Shown in pieces: positions 17,786 to 26,797 of a stretch of 64,000 nt of DNA. The notes beneath the pieces were generated by a model. The model searched no databases, was not told the DNA's origin, and saw only the letters and a list, made by a program, of their open reading frames with translations. The stretch lies in NCBI RefSeq assembly GCF_014202765.1, contig NZ_JACHHN010000003.1, positions 62,001 through 126,000 of the forward strand. Direction: 5' to 3'. Both the position numbers and the translations under genes were made by a program. Origin of the DNA: Silvimonas terrae (lineage in GTDB: Bacteria > Pseudomonadota > Gammaproteobacteria > Burkholderiales > Chitinibacteraceae). How positions within the stretch are numbered: the stretch's first letter is position 1; each line of letters opens with the position of its first letter.

Positions 17786-18010
17786 TCAGCCCGATGAGCT
17801 ATCGAAGAGGTTGATATCAATGGCCATGGAAAAATGCATGGGGGCCGGTCGCCACGTCGGCCAGTGGGTGTAGATCAACCATAATGCCAGCGCCAGCAAC
17901 AACACCACCGCCAGTCGCAGCAGCCACCAGCGGGCTTGCAGCCGGTGCGTCCGCAACTGGGCGGTGATGGCGTGTCCAAAAATCAACCAGAGTCCTGCCA
18001 AGCTGTCCAT
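17786..18010 (-). CDS. Small single-pass membrane protein, hypothetical
   Basis: 74 residues. GCAGGAG lies 7 bases before ATG 18010, a strong ribosome site. One membrane span is visible (WWLLRLAVVLLLALALWLIY) between a basic N-side (RTHRLQAR) and a short polar tail ending in NLFDSSSG. It lies 76 bases upstream of rhlE on the same strand. I do not recognise the family. The ribosome site and the hydrophobic pattern support it as a real gene. Confidence 0.55.
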   Translation of the reverse strand: MDSLAGLWLIFGHAITAQLRTHRLQARWWLLRLAVVLLLALALWLIYTHWPTWRPAPMHFSMAIDINLFDSSSG

Positions 18011-18125
18011 GATCTGCTCCTGCGTTCTTGTGCCAGTGTCAAAAGCGGTCGTTGCCGGTTATTTGCCGTGGACAAACTTTATGCGCGAAAGAGGACAGAA
18101 ACTGCCCTGATTCGCGCTTATGATT

Positions 18126-18419
18126 GGAGCCTGTTCATGGTCTTTGCACACCAGCGCCGTGTCATTAAAAGGTCAGGCACAAGGCGTGCGACGCAGCCAA
18201 TAACCGGTTATTGGCAAGGAGTACAACGCAGTGAATGACCTTTTAATGGCCCGGCCCTTCGGGTTCAAGACGCAAGCGGCACGCTACGGCGTTGCAAGCC
18301 GCTTGTGGCGCCCTTGTGGTGCCCCGCTTTCGGGGTACCCGTACCACGGCGCGACTTGCGCCTTGTATCGCACCGCTTGCGTCATGAACGCTGGCGCGCA
18401 AAGGCCATGAACAGGCTCC
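18126..18419. repeat. 294-bp inverted-repeat element with nested palindromes
   Basis: The outer arms 18126-18147 and 18398-18419 are inverted 22-mers with one mismatch (GGAGCCTGTTCATGG at one end), and similarity continues inward imperfectly. Inside lie the arms CATTAAAAGGTCA (18163-18175) and TGACCTTTTAATG (18236-18248), and within these an 18-bp perfect palindrome, CCAATAACCGGTTATTGG (18197-18214). CAAGCGGC (18273-18280) and GCCGCTTG (18298-18305) add another stem. No protein frame is evident. It may be a non-autonomous mobile element or a structured RNA. The rest of the 18011-18422 gap shows nothing clear. Confidence 0.75.
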
Positions 18420-18422
18420 GGC

Positions 18423-19373
18423 ATGGCACATTCATCCCATCGCTTGCTGGCCATGCTGGAAGTGCTGCAGACCCAGGGACTGGTCAGCGGCAGTGAACTG
18501 GCACGAAGGCTGGATATAGACGTCCGCACCCTGCGGCGCGATATCGCGCGGCTGGAAGAAATGGGCATCCCCATTACCGCAGAACGCGGGCGGGATGGCG
18601 GCTACCGCTTGATGCATGGCTTCAAGCTGCCGCCCATGATGTTCACCAACGAGGAAGCCCTGGCCTTGTCACTGGGGCTGCAAGCGGCGCGCAGCCTGGG
18701 GCTGGCCCAGGCCGCGCCGGCCGTGAGCAGCGCCCAGGCCAAGCTGGAGCGCGTACTGCCAGACATGTTGCGTCACCAGTTGCGCGCAGTGGCAGAGACC
18801 GTCACCCTGGACCTGACCCGCGCCCCGGCAGTCCAGGACAATGCCGCGCTGGTGGCGTTGTCGACCGCCGCCCAATTGCAGCAACGCGTCCAGATCAAAT
18901 ACCAGACCGATGCCGCGATCACCGAGCGCCAGTTTGACCCCTATAGCCTGGCCTGGCGCGATGGCCGCTGGTATGCGGTGGGGTATTGTCACTTGCGCTG
19001 TGAAATGCGCTCGTTCCGGCTGGACCGCATGCTGGCCGTGCGCCCGGTGCCGGCCAGTTTTCTGCGACCGGAAGGCTTTGATGTGCTGGCCTTTCTGAAC
19101 CACGCCATGGCCGTTTTGCCGCGCGGCTTTGCGGTGGAGGTCATCCTGCATGCGCCGCTGGAAGACACGCGCAAATATGTCTACGCCGATCTGGGTATTC
19201 TGGAGAGCACCCCGGAGGGTACGCGCCTGCGCAGTCAGGTAGACACGCTGTCCTGGATGGCACGCCAACTGGCGCAGATGCCCTATGCGTTTACAGTGGT
19301 TTCGCCACCTGAACTGGTGGCGGAAATCCACCAGTTGGCCGAACGCCTGTTGCAGGTCAAAGCGCCAGGCTGA
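18423..19373 (+). CDS. HTH-WYL transcriptional regulator (YafY family)
   Basis: 316 residues. The N-terminal winged HTH (residues 5-60) includes VSGSELARRLDIDVRTLRRD and ends with GRDGGYRL. A linker is followed by a WYL domain (about residues 150-215: QFDPYSLAWRDGRWYAVGYC, then RSFRLDRM) and a C-terminal WCX-like region. WYL domains bind ligands, often nucleic acid fragments or small metabolites, and control the attached HTH. The start codon is only 4 bases beyond the inverted-repeat element and lacks an obvious ribosome site. Converges with the methyltransferase gene at 19384. Confidence 0.88.
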   Translation: MAHSSHRLLAMLEVLQTQGLVSGSELARRLDIDVRTLRRDIARLEEMGIPITAERGRDGGYRLMHGFKLPPMMFTNEEALALSLGLQAARSLGLAQAAPAVSSAQAKLERVLPDMLRHQLRAVAETVTLDLTRAPAVQDNAALVALSTAAQLQQRVQIKYQTDAAITERQFDPYSLAWRDGRWYAVGYCHLRCEMRSFRLDRMLAVRPVPASFLRPEGFDVLAFLNHAMAVLPRGFAVEVILHAPLEDTRKYVYADLGILESTPEGTRLRSQVDTLSWMARQLAQMPYAFTVVSPPELVAEIHQLAERLLQVKAPG

Positions 19374-19383
19374 CCGGCAGAGG

Positions 19384-20247
19384 TCACACCGTCGCCACAA
19401 TCAACTCTTCACAACGGGCGGGCGGACGCAGGCCATCCGGACGATCGGCAAAGTAGCGCTCGGCCAGCGCGTCGGCCGAGATATGCGTGACCTCACTGAA
19501 CCCGGCAGCCAGGGCCAGATTCACAATCTCTTGCGGCTGAAAGTAACTGATAAAGGGCGTACCGCTGGCGGCTGCGCCCGCTTCACCCATCCGCAAAACG
19601 GGTTGCAAGGCGGGGTCTGCCATCTCGATCGGCAACAGAAAAGTCATGACCAATTGCGAGCCCTGCGCCAGGGAGGCCACCTGCTGCAACATGGCGACAA
19701 TGGCGTCATGCGTCAGATACATGCTGACGCCGGTAGAGGTCACCATGGCGGGCTCGTCCGTCCGGAAACCCGCTTTGACCAGTTTTTTAAGCCAGTCATC
19801 TCCCGCTTCAAAATCCACCGGTACAAAATGCACGCTCGCGGGCGGCGTCAGGCCCAGTTCGGCCAGTCGTTGTTGCTTCCACGCCTGATGGCCCGGTTGA
19901 TCAACTTCAAAGATGGCCAGTTGCGCGGCGATATCCGGGCGACGCAGCGCAAACGAATCCAGCCCGGCGCCCAACAACACGTACTGCCGTGCCGCGCCCG
20001 CTTTGATCCCGTCGATGACCTGGTCTTCGATGAACCGGGAACGGGCAATGATGGAGGCCCGGAACGGTGCGGTGTGCTGGGGGTGCATATCCGGCCGTGC
20101 CCGCCAGTCACCCTCCGGGGCCGCCAGTTTCAGGCCCACATCGTCATGGATGACATGCGGTGCGGCGTCGGCTTCCAGATGCAGTGCGCGCCATAAGGCA
20201 ACGCGAACGGCGGTGCTATCAGCAGCAACGGTGACGGGTGCGGACAT
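19384..20247 (-). CDS. Class I SAM-dependent methyltransferase (LCMT/TIGR00027-like)
   Basis: 287 residues from ATG 20247, preceded by AGAAGGAA. Features: RASIIARSRFIEDQV, the glycine-rich YVLLGAGLDSFALRR (SAM binding), IFEVDQPGHQAWKQ, and TSTGVSMYLTHDAI. This is the layout of the leucine carboxyl methyltransferase-like family often annotated as O-methyltransferase. The substrate is unknown. An upstream in-frame start at 20292 lacks a ribosome site. It converges with the WYL regulator, which could be its controller, but this is only proximity. Confidence 0.85.
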   Translation of the reverse strand: MSAPVTVAADSTAVRVALWRALHLEADAAPHVIHDDVGLKLAAPEGDWRARPDMHPQHTAPFRASIIARSRFIEDQVIDGIKAGAARQYVLLGAGLDSFALRRPDIAAQLAIFEVDQPGHQAWKQQRLAELGLTPPASVHFVPVDFEAGDDWLKKLVKAGFRTDEPAMVTSTGVSMYLTHDAIVAMLQQVASLAQGSQLVMTFLLPIEMADPALQPVLRMGEAGAAASGTPFISYFQPQEIVNLALAAGFSEVTHISADALAERYFADRPDGLRPPARCEELIVATV

Positions 20248-20334
20248 GGTTTTTCCTTCTGGTTTGCTGTTTCGGATGCGCCGTTCAGGCAATGTTCAGG
20301 CTATATATCCATACACCGTATTTCTGGCAACGAT

Positions 20335-20709
20335 ATGACTGACGCGCACCTGGCAGATCATCTGCTGCATCTGGAACAGCAACTGCACCAGCAAAACATC
20401 CGGGCGGATGCGGCCGCGTTGGGGCAGTTACTGGCGGATGATTATTTTGAGCACGGCATCAACGGCACGCACTGGCACAAATCTGCGGTGATTGAGGCCC
20501 TGGCCCAAGAAACATTTTCTGAACGGCGCATCAGCCAGTTTGTGCTGACCCGGCTGGCGCCAGATACGGCGCTGGTGACCTATGCGGCAGAGCGGCTAGC
20601 CACGGCGCAGCGGCCAGGCGCACGGTCTTTGCGCAGCTCAATCTGGCAGCAGCGTGAGGCCCGCTGGCAAATGATTTTTCATCAAGGCACGCCATTGTCA
20701 TCACCGTGA
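20335..20709 (+). CDS. DUF4440 / SnoaL-like NTF2-fold protein
   Basis: 124 residues. An NTF2-like cone fold is suggested by HLLHLEQQLHQQNIRADAAA, LLADDYFEHGINGTHW and the ending WQMIFHQGTPL, which matches the DUF4440 pattern (W..VF.Q.TPL). No signal peptide. Members are small ligand-binding or enzyme-like proteins of mixed function. Divergent from the methyltransferase gene, with 87 bases between the starts. Confidence 0.75.
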   Translation: MTDAHLADHLLHLEQQLHQQNIRADAAALGQLLADDYFEHGINGTHWHKSAVIEALAQETFSERRISQFVLTRLAPDTALVTYAAERLATAQRPGARSLRSSIWQQREARWQMIFHQGTPLSSP

Positions 20710-21047
20710 AGCCAACACAGGCTGACAATCCTTTCAGGCTGTTGCATCGGCCCAACGGTGTTGTTTTGCCGATAATCTGCGACACTTCATCCTGATTGTT
20801 GCCTCTAACCGACAAAGCTCTGATTTTCTGACCCTTTTTACTCAAGTCACTGTAGATTCTGTCTGCTGCCCGTCAGCTCCCTGTGAGCTTCGTGGTGGGT
20901 ACTGACTCTTTTAGCATACCTGCTCCCTGCCGCGCGCCCTCTCGCTTGCCGCACTTTAGCCTGCCGTATACGATGCGATTTGAGGATGGAGTTGCGCCGG
21001 ATCAAACGGCGCGGCCAAAGCAGGTAAAAACAAGTAGAGATAAAGCA
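20710..21047 (+). other. 338-base leader region before the secretion operon
   Basis: No gene is supported here. The frame of gspG stays open back to 20883 but has no prepilin or domain character before 21048. The region should contain the operon promoter; I see no -35/-10 pair good enough to call. Confidence 0.4.
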
Positions 21048-21473
21048 ATGCAATATCGTCGTATGCGTAACAGCGGCTTTACGCTGCTTGAATTGCTGGT
21101 CGTGTTGTTGATCATTGCCCTGTTGGCCGGCTACGTCGGCCCCAAGCTGTTTGGCGAGGTCGGCAAGGCCAAGATCAAAACCGCAGCCAGCCAGATGAAG
21201 TCTCTGGCAGACGCGCTGGACCATTACCGGCTGGATGTGGGCCACTACCCCACCACCGAGCAAGGTCTGACTGCGCTCAACACCAAGCCCAACGACGAGC
21301 CCAAGTGGCAAGGCCCGTACCTGACCAAGGACGTGCCCAATGATCCGTGGGATCGACCCTACGTGTATCGCCGCCCTGGCGAGAACGGCCACGATTTCGA
21401 CCTCATCTCCTACGGTGCCGATGGCAAACCGGGCGGGACCGATGAGGACGCCGACATCTCTTACTTCCAGTAA
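21048..21473 (+). CDS. gspG: Major pseudopilin GspG
   Basis: 141 residues from ATG 21048, the normal GspG length. The prepilin site is NSGFTLLELLVVLLIIALLA, with Gly(-1), Phe(+1) and Glu(+5), followed by the hydrophobic helix. The C-terminal region has the GspG hallmarks: YPTTEQGLTAL, PYLTKDVPNDPWDRPYVYRR and DLISYGADGKPGG. It forms the pseudopilus of a type II-type secretion system. First gene of the operon, 24 bases before gspF. Confidence 0.92.
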   Translation: MQYRRMRNSGFTLLELLVVLLIIALLAGYVGPKLFGEVGKAKIKTAASQMKSLADALDHYRLDVGHYPTTEQGLTALNTKPNDEPKWQGPYLTKDVPNDPWDRPYVYRRPGENGHDFDLISYGADGKPGGTDEDADISYFQ

Positions 21474-21497
21474 GTAAGCGCACCCCGGTCTTGCGCC

Positions 21498-22670
21498 ATG
21501 CGCTACAAGGTCACTGCCCTTTCTGCCGGTAATCTGCAGGAACTGGAGCTGGACGCTGCCAACGAGGCCGAGCTTAAAGAGCGCCTCGCTTCGCAGGGTG
21601 CGGCTCTGGTTTCGGCACGCCCGGTGCAACGGCTTTCCATGGGCAAAAGCGAGTTTGCGCTCTCTCTGTTCACGCAAGAGCTGATTGCGCTGCTGGAAGC
21701 CGGCCTGACGCTGGTGGAAGCCGTGGAAACGCTCAAGGAAAAAAGTGCCGCTGACGGTAACCGTGTGGTGCTGGGGCTGATGATTGATGGCCTGTATCAG
21801 GGTTTGACGTTCTCCCGGGTGCTCTCGCAAATGCCGGAGCATTTTCCGCCGCTGTACATTGCCACCGTGGGTTCAGCCGAGAAAACCGGGCATCTGGCCA
21901 ACGCGCTCAAGCGTTATCACCACTACGAATCGCGCCTGGCGGCGGTGAAGAAGAAGATTATCTCCGCGCTGATTTATCCCATGGTGATCATCACCATTGG
22001 CGGCGGCATCATGCTGTTCTTGCTGTTCTATGTGATCCCGAAATTCAGCCAGATTTACGCCAGCATGAAGAATCTGCCATTTGCCGCAGAGGTGCTGCTG
22101 TGGTGGGGTGAACTGGTGCACCAGCATGGCGACATTTTGTTTGGCGGCATTATCGGCAGCATTATTCTGGCCGTGGTGTTGCTGCGGACTCCGGCGGTGC
22201 AACTGGCGCTGACCGAGGCGTTCTGGCGTTTACCCAGCATGAACGAATACCGGCGCTTGTTTTCGCTGACCCGGTTTTTCCGCACCGTGGGCTTGTTGTT
22301 GTCGGGCGGGGTATCGCTGGTGGCGGCGCTGGAAATGGCGGCGCAATTGTTGCCCACCCCCATGCGTCTGGCGCTGGGGCAAGCCATTGTCGATATCAAA
22401 TCCGGCCAGTCGCTCTCTGCTACCCTGCCGCGCTACGGGCTGACCACACCGGTGGCTGAACGCCTGTTGCGCGTGGGTGAGCAAAGCGGCGAGCTGGCCA
22501 CCATGAGCGAGCGCGCGGCACAGTTCTGTGATGAAGAACTGGATCGCGCCATTGAAATGTTCACGCGCTTGTTTGAACCCATTTTGATGTTGCTGATCGG
22601 CGTACTGATCGGCTCCATCGTGTTCCTTTTATATATGCCGATTTTCCAGTTGGCCGGGAGCATGCAATGA
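21498..22670 (+). CDS. gspF: Type II secretion inner-membrane protein GspF
   Basis: 390 residues. Two T2SSF domains are visible (FTQELIALLEAGLTLVEAVE and, in the second half, FFRTVGLLLSGGVSLVAALE) with three membrane segments (IIYPMV..GGIMLFLLFYVI, ILFGGIIGSIILAVVLL and the C-terminal MLLIGVLIGSIVFLLYMPIF). GspF is the polytopic platform that works with GspE. Overlaps gspE by 4 bases (ATGA). Confidence 0.93.
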   Translation: MRYKVTALSAGNLQELELDAANEAELKERLASQGAALVSARPVQRLSMGKSEFALSLFTQELIALLEAGLTLVEAVETLKEKSAADGNRVVLGLMIDGLYQGLTFSRVLSQMPEHFPPLYIATVGSAEKTGHLANALKRYHHYESRLAAVKKKIISALIYPMVIITIGGGIMLFLLFYVIPKFSQIYASMKNLPFAAEVLLWWGELVHQHGDILFGGIIGSIILAVVLLRTPAVQLALTEAFWRLPSMNEYRRLFSLTRFFRTVGLLLSGGVSLVAALEMAAQLLPTPMRLALGQAIVDIKSGQSLSATLPRYGLTTPVAERLLRVGEQSGELATMSERAAQFCDEELDRAIEMFTRLFEPILMLLIGVLIGSIVFLLYMPIFQLAGSMQ

Positions 22671-24325
22671 GCACGCTCAACCTGGAACTCCTGAGCCATT
22701 TGCGCCAAAGCGCCGGCGAAGCGGGCGTGCCGCTGTTGTTACAGCAAACGCTGGGGCTGGATAACGACGGTTACCGCCAGGAAGTCAGCCGCTATCTGGG
22801 CCTGCCCGCTCTGGGCCGGGAAGATCTGACGGCGCAATTTCCGCGCTATGACCTGCTGCCCTATGGCGATGCGGTCGGCCATCAATGTTTGATGGTGGAA
22901 GACGTGGATGGCACGCTGCGGCTGGTGCTGGGCGACCCGTTCAACCGCGTGACCCGCAACTGGGTACAACAACGCGTATCCATGCCCTACACCACCGTGC
23001 TGGCGCATTACGACGATGTGCGTACCTGGCTGGAGAGTTTTGAGACCTCGCACCGGGCCATGGATCAACTGGCTGTCGGCACCGAAGGCGAAACCGGTCA
23101 GGCCGGCGTGCCGGAAATCAGTCTGGCCACGCTGGCCGCAGACAGCAACCCGGTGGTCAAGCTGGTGAACTCCACGTTGTATGACGCACTGAAAGCCAAG
23201 GCGTCGGACATCCACCTCGAAAGCACCAACACTGGTCTGGCGATCAAATACCGGATTGACGGCGTACTGCTGCATATTGGCGGTGCCAGCGGTGTCGAGA
23301 CCGCCGAGCAGGTGATCTCTCGCCTCAAGGTGCTGGCAGAACTGGATATCTCCGAACGACGTATTCCGCAAGATGGCCGTTTCAAGGTGCTGGCCAATGG
23401 CCGCGAGGTGGATTTTCGCGTCTCCATTATGCCCTCCATCTGGGGCGAAGACGCGGTACTGCGGGTGCTGGATAAACAAAACGCCGGGGATGCCTTCAAA
23501 CAGTTGCGGCTGGATATCCTCGGGTTTGATGACACCACCATGAGCAATATCCGCAGCCTGGCCACCGAGCCCTACGGTTTGTTGCTGGTGACGGGCCCCA
23601 CGGGCTCGGGCAAATCCACCACGCTGTACGCCACGCTCTCCGAAATCAACACCGGTGAAGAAAAGATCATCACCATTGAAGACCCGGTGGAATACCAGTT
23701 GCAGGGCATTTTGCAGATTCCGGTGAACGACAAGAAGGGTTTGTCGTTTGCACGGGGGTTGCGCTCCATTTTGCGGCATGACCCGGACAAGATTCTGGTC
23801 GGGGAAATCCGTGACGGTGAAACCGCCAATATTGCGGTGCAGGCGGCGCTGACAGGCCACCTGGTGCTGACCAGCGTCCACGCCAACAATGTGTTCAGCG
23901 TGCTCGACCGCTTTTTGCATATGGGCGTGGAAACACACAGTTTTGTCGACGCGCTGATTGGCGTGGTGGCACAGCGGCTGATCCGCAAGATTTGCCCGCA
24001 CTGTATTACCGACGACAATCCGGACGACGAGCTGCTGGCCGTCTCCGGCGTGACGCGTGAACAAACCGCCGCCTGGCGTTTCCGGAAAGGCACCGGCTGC
24101 CAGGCCTGCCGTGGCACCGGCTACCTGGGCCGTAAAGCCATTGCCGAAGTCTTGCGGCTGGATGACGCCCTCAAACAAGCCATCGCCAGCCGCGCACCCG
24201 CTGGGGAAGTCAAACAACTGGCCGCCAGCAAAGGGTTTATCAGCATGCGCAAGGCCGCCATTGCGGTGGTGTCACGCGGAGAAACGACATTACAGGAGGT
24301 GAATCGTGTCACATTCCTGGATTAA
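22667..24325 (+). CDS. gspE: Type II secretion ATPase GspE
   Basis: 552 residues. The N-terminal domain (to about residue 140) binds the inner-membrane platform. The ATPase core has Walker A GPTGSGKSTTL (about residue 310), the Asp box ITIEDPVEYQL, Walker B-type ILVGEIRDGETA and the His box LTSVHANN. A four-cysteine zinc motif is present: CPHC, then CQAC. It powers pseudopilus assembly. Overlaps gspF by 4 bases and the following gene by 20. Confidence 0.95.
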   Translation: MSTLNLELLSHLRQSAGEAGVPLLLQQTLGLDNDGYRQEVSRYLGLPALGREDLTAQFPRYDLLPYGDAVGHQCLMVEDVDGTLRLVLGDPFNRVTRNWVQQRVSMPYTTVLAHYDDVRTWLESFETSHRAMDQLAVGTEGETGQAGVPEISLATLAADSNPVVKLVNSTLYDALKAKASDIHLESTNTGLAIKYRIDGVLLHIGGASGVETAEQVISRLKVLAELDISERRIPQDGRFKVLANGREVDFRVSIMPSIWGEDAVLRVLDKQNAGDAFKQLRLDILGFDDTTMSNIRSLATEPYGLLLVTGPTGSGKSTTLYATLSEINTGEEKIITIEDPVEYQLQGILQIPVNDKKGLSFARGLRSILRHDPDKILVGEIRDGETANIAVQAALTGHLVLTSVHANNVFSVLDRFLHMGVETHSFVDALIGVVAQRLIRKICPHCITDDNPDDELLAVSGVTREQTAAWRFRKGTGCQACRGTGYLGRKAIAEVLRLDDALKQAIASRAPAGEVKQLAASKGFISMRKAAIAVVSRGETTLQEVNRVTFLD

Positions 24326-25136
24326 CCATCACGCATGGTTTTCGCGCCGGCACATTTTGCTGGCCAGCGGCCCGGCTTTCGGCAAAGCCCTGCCCCAGCG
24401 CCGGCGCGCCCCGATTGAACAATCCACCGAAAGTGCCATCACCCGCTTGCAGCAACTGCTGGCGCAATCTCCGCGCGGGCGCTTTGGTATCGACACACTG
24501 CAGTTAATGATTGGCGCGCCGTGGGTGCGTTATACGGTGCTGCCGTGGCAAGACAACCTGAAGCGGGATGCGGACTGGCAAGGCTACGCCCGCGTGCTGC
24601 TGGGTCAGCAATATGGCGTAGGAACGGAAACCTGGCGCATTCAGGTAGCCGAGGGCGTGTACGGCCGGCCACGGCTGGCCGCAGCCATGGACCAGGGTTT
24701 GTATCAAACCCTGGTGGAGCTGGCCAAAACCCAGAAAGTGCGTCTGACCCATTGCGAGCCGCTGCTGACCGCCGCCATCAACCGCCATCACAAAGCGCTC
24801 AAAGGCAAAGAGTTTGTGCTGCTGCTGATTGAAGCCGAGCACAGCACCTGTGTGTTCTGGCGCAGCGGCTGGCGTGCCAGTGTCACCCTGCCCTTTGCAC
24901 TGAACCCAAGGCCGGATGGCGAAGCGCTGGCCGCGCTGGTGCGTGATGCAGCCATGCTGGTGTCGGATTTCATGCCGCGCCAGGTGTATGTGGTGTCCTC
25001 AGACATCCAGCTTCAAGCCGCTGATCTGCAGTCCGAAGGCATGACCTTGCAGCCGCTGGGTGGCGTGCACCCGCGCTTTGCGTGGCCCGCCGACTGGCGT
25101 GAAGCGGCTGAACCCGTCTTGGCGGGGCAAGTCTGA
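24306..25136 (+). CDS. PilM/GspL-like cytoplasmic secretion component
   Basis: 276 residues, starting at GTG 24306. This start is fixed by a near-perfect AGGAGGT 5 bases upstream, within the end of gspE. It has no membrane span. The fold looks like the actin-like PilM/GspL cytoplasmic module, degenerate (LMIGAPWVRYTVLPWQ, FVLLLIEAEHSTCVFWRSGW). By position it precedes PilN- and PilO-like genes, so it likely links the ATPase side to the inner-membrane complex. The assignment rests on gene order and partial resemblance. Confidence 0.6.
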   Translation: MSHSWINHHAWFSRRHILLASGPAFGKALPQRRRAPIEQSTESAITRLQQLLAQSPRGRFGIDTLQLMIGAPWVRYTVLPWQDNLKRDADWQGYARVLLGQQYGVGTETWRIQVAEGVYGRPRLAAAMDQGLYQTLVELAKTQKVRLTHCEPLLTAAINRHHKALKGKEFVLLLIEAEHSTCVFWRSGWRASVTLPFALNPRPDGEALAALVRDAAMLVSDFMPRQVYVVSSDIQLQAADLQSEGMTLQPLGGVHPRFAWPADWREAAEPVLAGQV

Positions 25137-25663
25137 TGCAGCCCATCCAGCTTGATTTTCATCGTAAAGCCACCCACACCCCGTGGATTGGCCTGGTCAT
25201 GACCACGATTGGCGTCGTGGTCATGTTGTGGGCACTGACCCAGCAAGATATCGCCAAGCAGCGCCGCGACCAGATTGCGGAGCGCGAAGACCAGGTGAAC
25301 TGGCAGAAAAAACACCTGGAACAGCAGCAGCAGGCCGCCCGCAAGGAGATTCCGGCCAACGCCAAGATCGCCACCATTCGCCGTGGGCAGATGATCAGCC
25401 CGGTCACCGGCCTGGCGCTGCTGGAAAAAACCTGGGGCCCTAACGTGGCCTACACCAAGATTGAGGTCAATACGGCCGACCGTGATCTCAAGCTGGAACT
25501 GGAATCACGCTCGCTCAACGATGCCCTGGCGCTGGTCGATACCCTGCAAAAAACGCCCAACGTCCAGCGTGTGACCATGGCGCATGAAGGCGTCAAGATC
25601 ACCGACCCGTTCAAGCCAACGCAAGCGGTGATGGAAGTGGTGTGGCGGGAGCCGCAGCCATGA
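25136..25663 (+). CDS. PilN-like inner-membrane secretion protein
   Basis: 175 residues: a short cytoplasmic N-terminus (MQPIQLDFHR), one membrane span (WIGLVMTTIGVVVMLWAL), a strong coiled coil rich in Gln/Lys (IAKQRRDQIAEREDQVNWQK onward), and a small C-terminal domain (VRVTMAHEGV-like ferredoxin fold). This is the PilN/GspL-periplasmic architecture. Shares one base with its upstream neighbour and overlaps the next gene by ATGA. Confidence 0.65.
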   Translation: MQPIQLDFHRKATHTPWIGLVMTTIGVVVMLWALTQQDIAKQRRDQIAEREDQVNWQKKHLEQQQQAARKEIPANAKIATIRRGQMISPVTGLALLEKTWGPNVAYTKIEVNTADRDLKLELESRSLNDALALVDTLQKTPNVQRVTMAHEGVKITDPFKPTQAVMEVVWREPQP

Positions 25664-26184
25664 AGCAAGCCCAAGTGATCTGGACACTGCGGCAGTGGCC
25701 CAAATACGCCGGTCTGTTGGGCTGGGTGGGTCTGGCGCTGATCGTGGCCGGCATTCTGGTGTATCGGCAGACCGTAATGCCGTTCAACAAGGATCTGGAC
25801 CGGCGCGAGGCGGATGTGGAAGACCTGTCGCACCGCCTGCGCAGCAACGCCAGCGCGGCGTCGGCCACGGCGGGTTTGCAGGCTCTCAAGACCCCCAATA
25901 CCTTTACCGACTTTTTGCGCCAGGTCAGCACCCTGGGCGAGCAGCACCACATTGTCATCAACCAGAGCGATTTCAAATCCTCCACCGAGGCCGATGGCCA
26001 TCTGGTGCGCTATGGCGTGCAGTTTCCGGCGCAAGGGCGTTATCTGGATATCCGGGGGCTGGTACAAGACCTGCAGGCCCTGCCTGGCGTGCGGGTAGAA
26101 ACACTGATCATGACGCGTGGCCGCATTGATGACGATCTGTTGTCCATGCAGTTGCAGCTGAGCTACCTGACGGAGGTACGCTGA
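25660..26184 (+). CDS. PilO/GspM-like inner-membrane secretion protein
   Basis: 174 residues from ATG 25660. One membrane span (YAGLLGWVGLALIVAGILVY), then a coiled coil (LDRREADVEDLSHRLRSN), then a ferredoxin-like domain (HIVINQSDFKSSTE, LDIRGLVQDLQALPGVRVET). Typical PilO/GspM layout. Coupled by ATGA to the PilN-like gene. It probably forms a heterodimer with that protein. Confidence 0.7.
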   Translation: MKQAQVIWTLRQWPKYAGLLGWVGLALIVAGILVYRQTVMPFNKDLDRREADVEDLSHRLRSNASAASATAGLQALKTPNTFTDFLRQVSTLGEQHHIVINQSDFKSSTEADGHLVRYGVQFPAQGRYLDIRGLVQDLQALPGVRVETLIMTRGRIDDDLLSMQLQLSYLTEVR

Positions 26185-26780
26185 TGCTGTCGCGTCCGTT
26201 GCAGATTGTATTGGGCGTCACCCTGTGCCTGACCGGTTACACCTGGTGGCAAGGCCGCCAGCAAGAGGCCGATAGCGCTAGCCATGCCGTGGTGCAATCC
26301 CGCGCCCGCCCTGCCCGTATCAGCCAGATTGCCAGTGAAGCGGCAGCCAGCAATGATGCGGCCGACGCCAGTACGGCCAGCGCCGCCAGCGGGGTCGTTG
26401 TGGCGGGCAAAACAGCCTCTGCCGCATCCACGGCCTCTGCCGTCGCTTTTATTGATTTGTTTCCGCGGCAGAACTGGCAACCGCTGCCGCCCCCACCTAC
26501 CCCCACCCCCAAACCCACACCGACACCCAAACCTGTGGCGCCCCCATTGCCACTGCGGGTTGTCGCCACCTGGCATGACCCGGCCGGCGACCAGATTGTG
26601 GTGGAAGCGGGTGGTCAGCAATATGTGATCTGCCAGCGTTGTGATGCGCTGGGACGCGTACAACAAGGAGAAGTGCTGCTGGGCATTTACCGCATAGATA
26701 AAGTCAGCCGCGACGCCATCGCCATGACCTATCTGCCGCTCAATGAACCGCAGACGCTTCCCGTCGGAGGAGCGCCGTAA
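26184..26780 (+). CDS. GspC/PilP-like periplasmic linker protein
   Basis: 198 residues. An N-terminal membrane anchor (LQIVLGVTLCLTGYTWWQG) leads to a Ser/Ala-rich and then Pro/Thr/Lys-rich linker (TPTPKPTPTPKPVAPP) and a compact C-terminal beta domain (LRVVATWHDPAGDQIVVEAG, then YLPLNE). This matches the homology-region type domain of GspC or PilP, which contacts the secretin. It lies directly before the secretin gene, as expected. Confidence 0.65.
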   Translation: MLSRPLQIVLGVTLCLTGYTWWQGRQQEADSASHAVVQSRARPARISQIASEAAASNDAADASTASAASGVVVAGKTASAASTASAVAFIDLFPRQNWQPLPPPPTPTPKPTPTPKPVAPPLPLRVVATWHDPAGDQIVVEAGGQQYVICQRCDALGRVQQGEVLLGIYRIDKVSRDAIAMTYLPLNEPQTLPVGGAP

Positions 26781-26797
26781 CCGGCGCGGACAAAAGA

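Noticed and set aside
22739-24217. 492-codon minus-strand frame opposite gspE
   Set aside because: gspE has all ATPase motifs; the antisense frame shows none.
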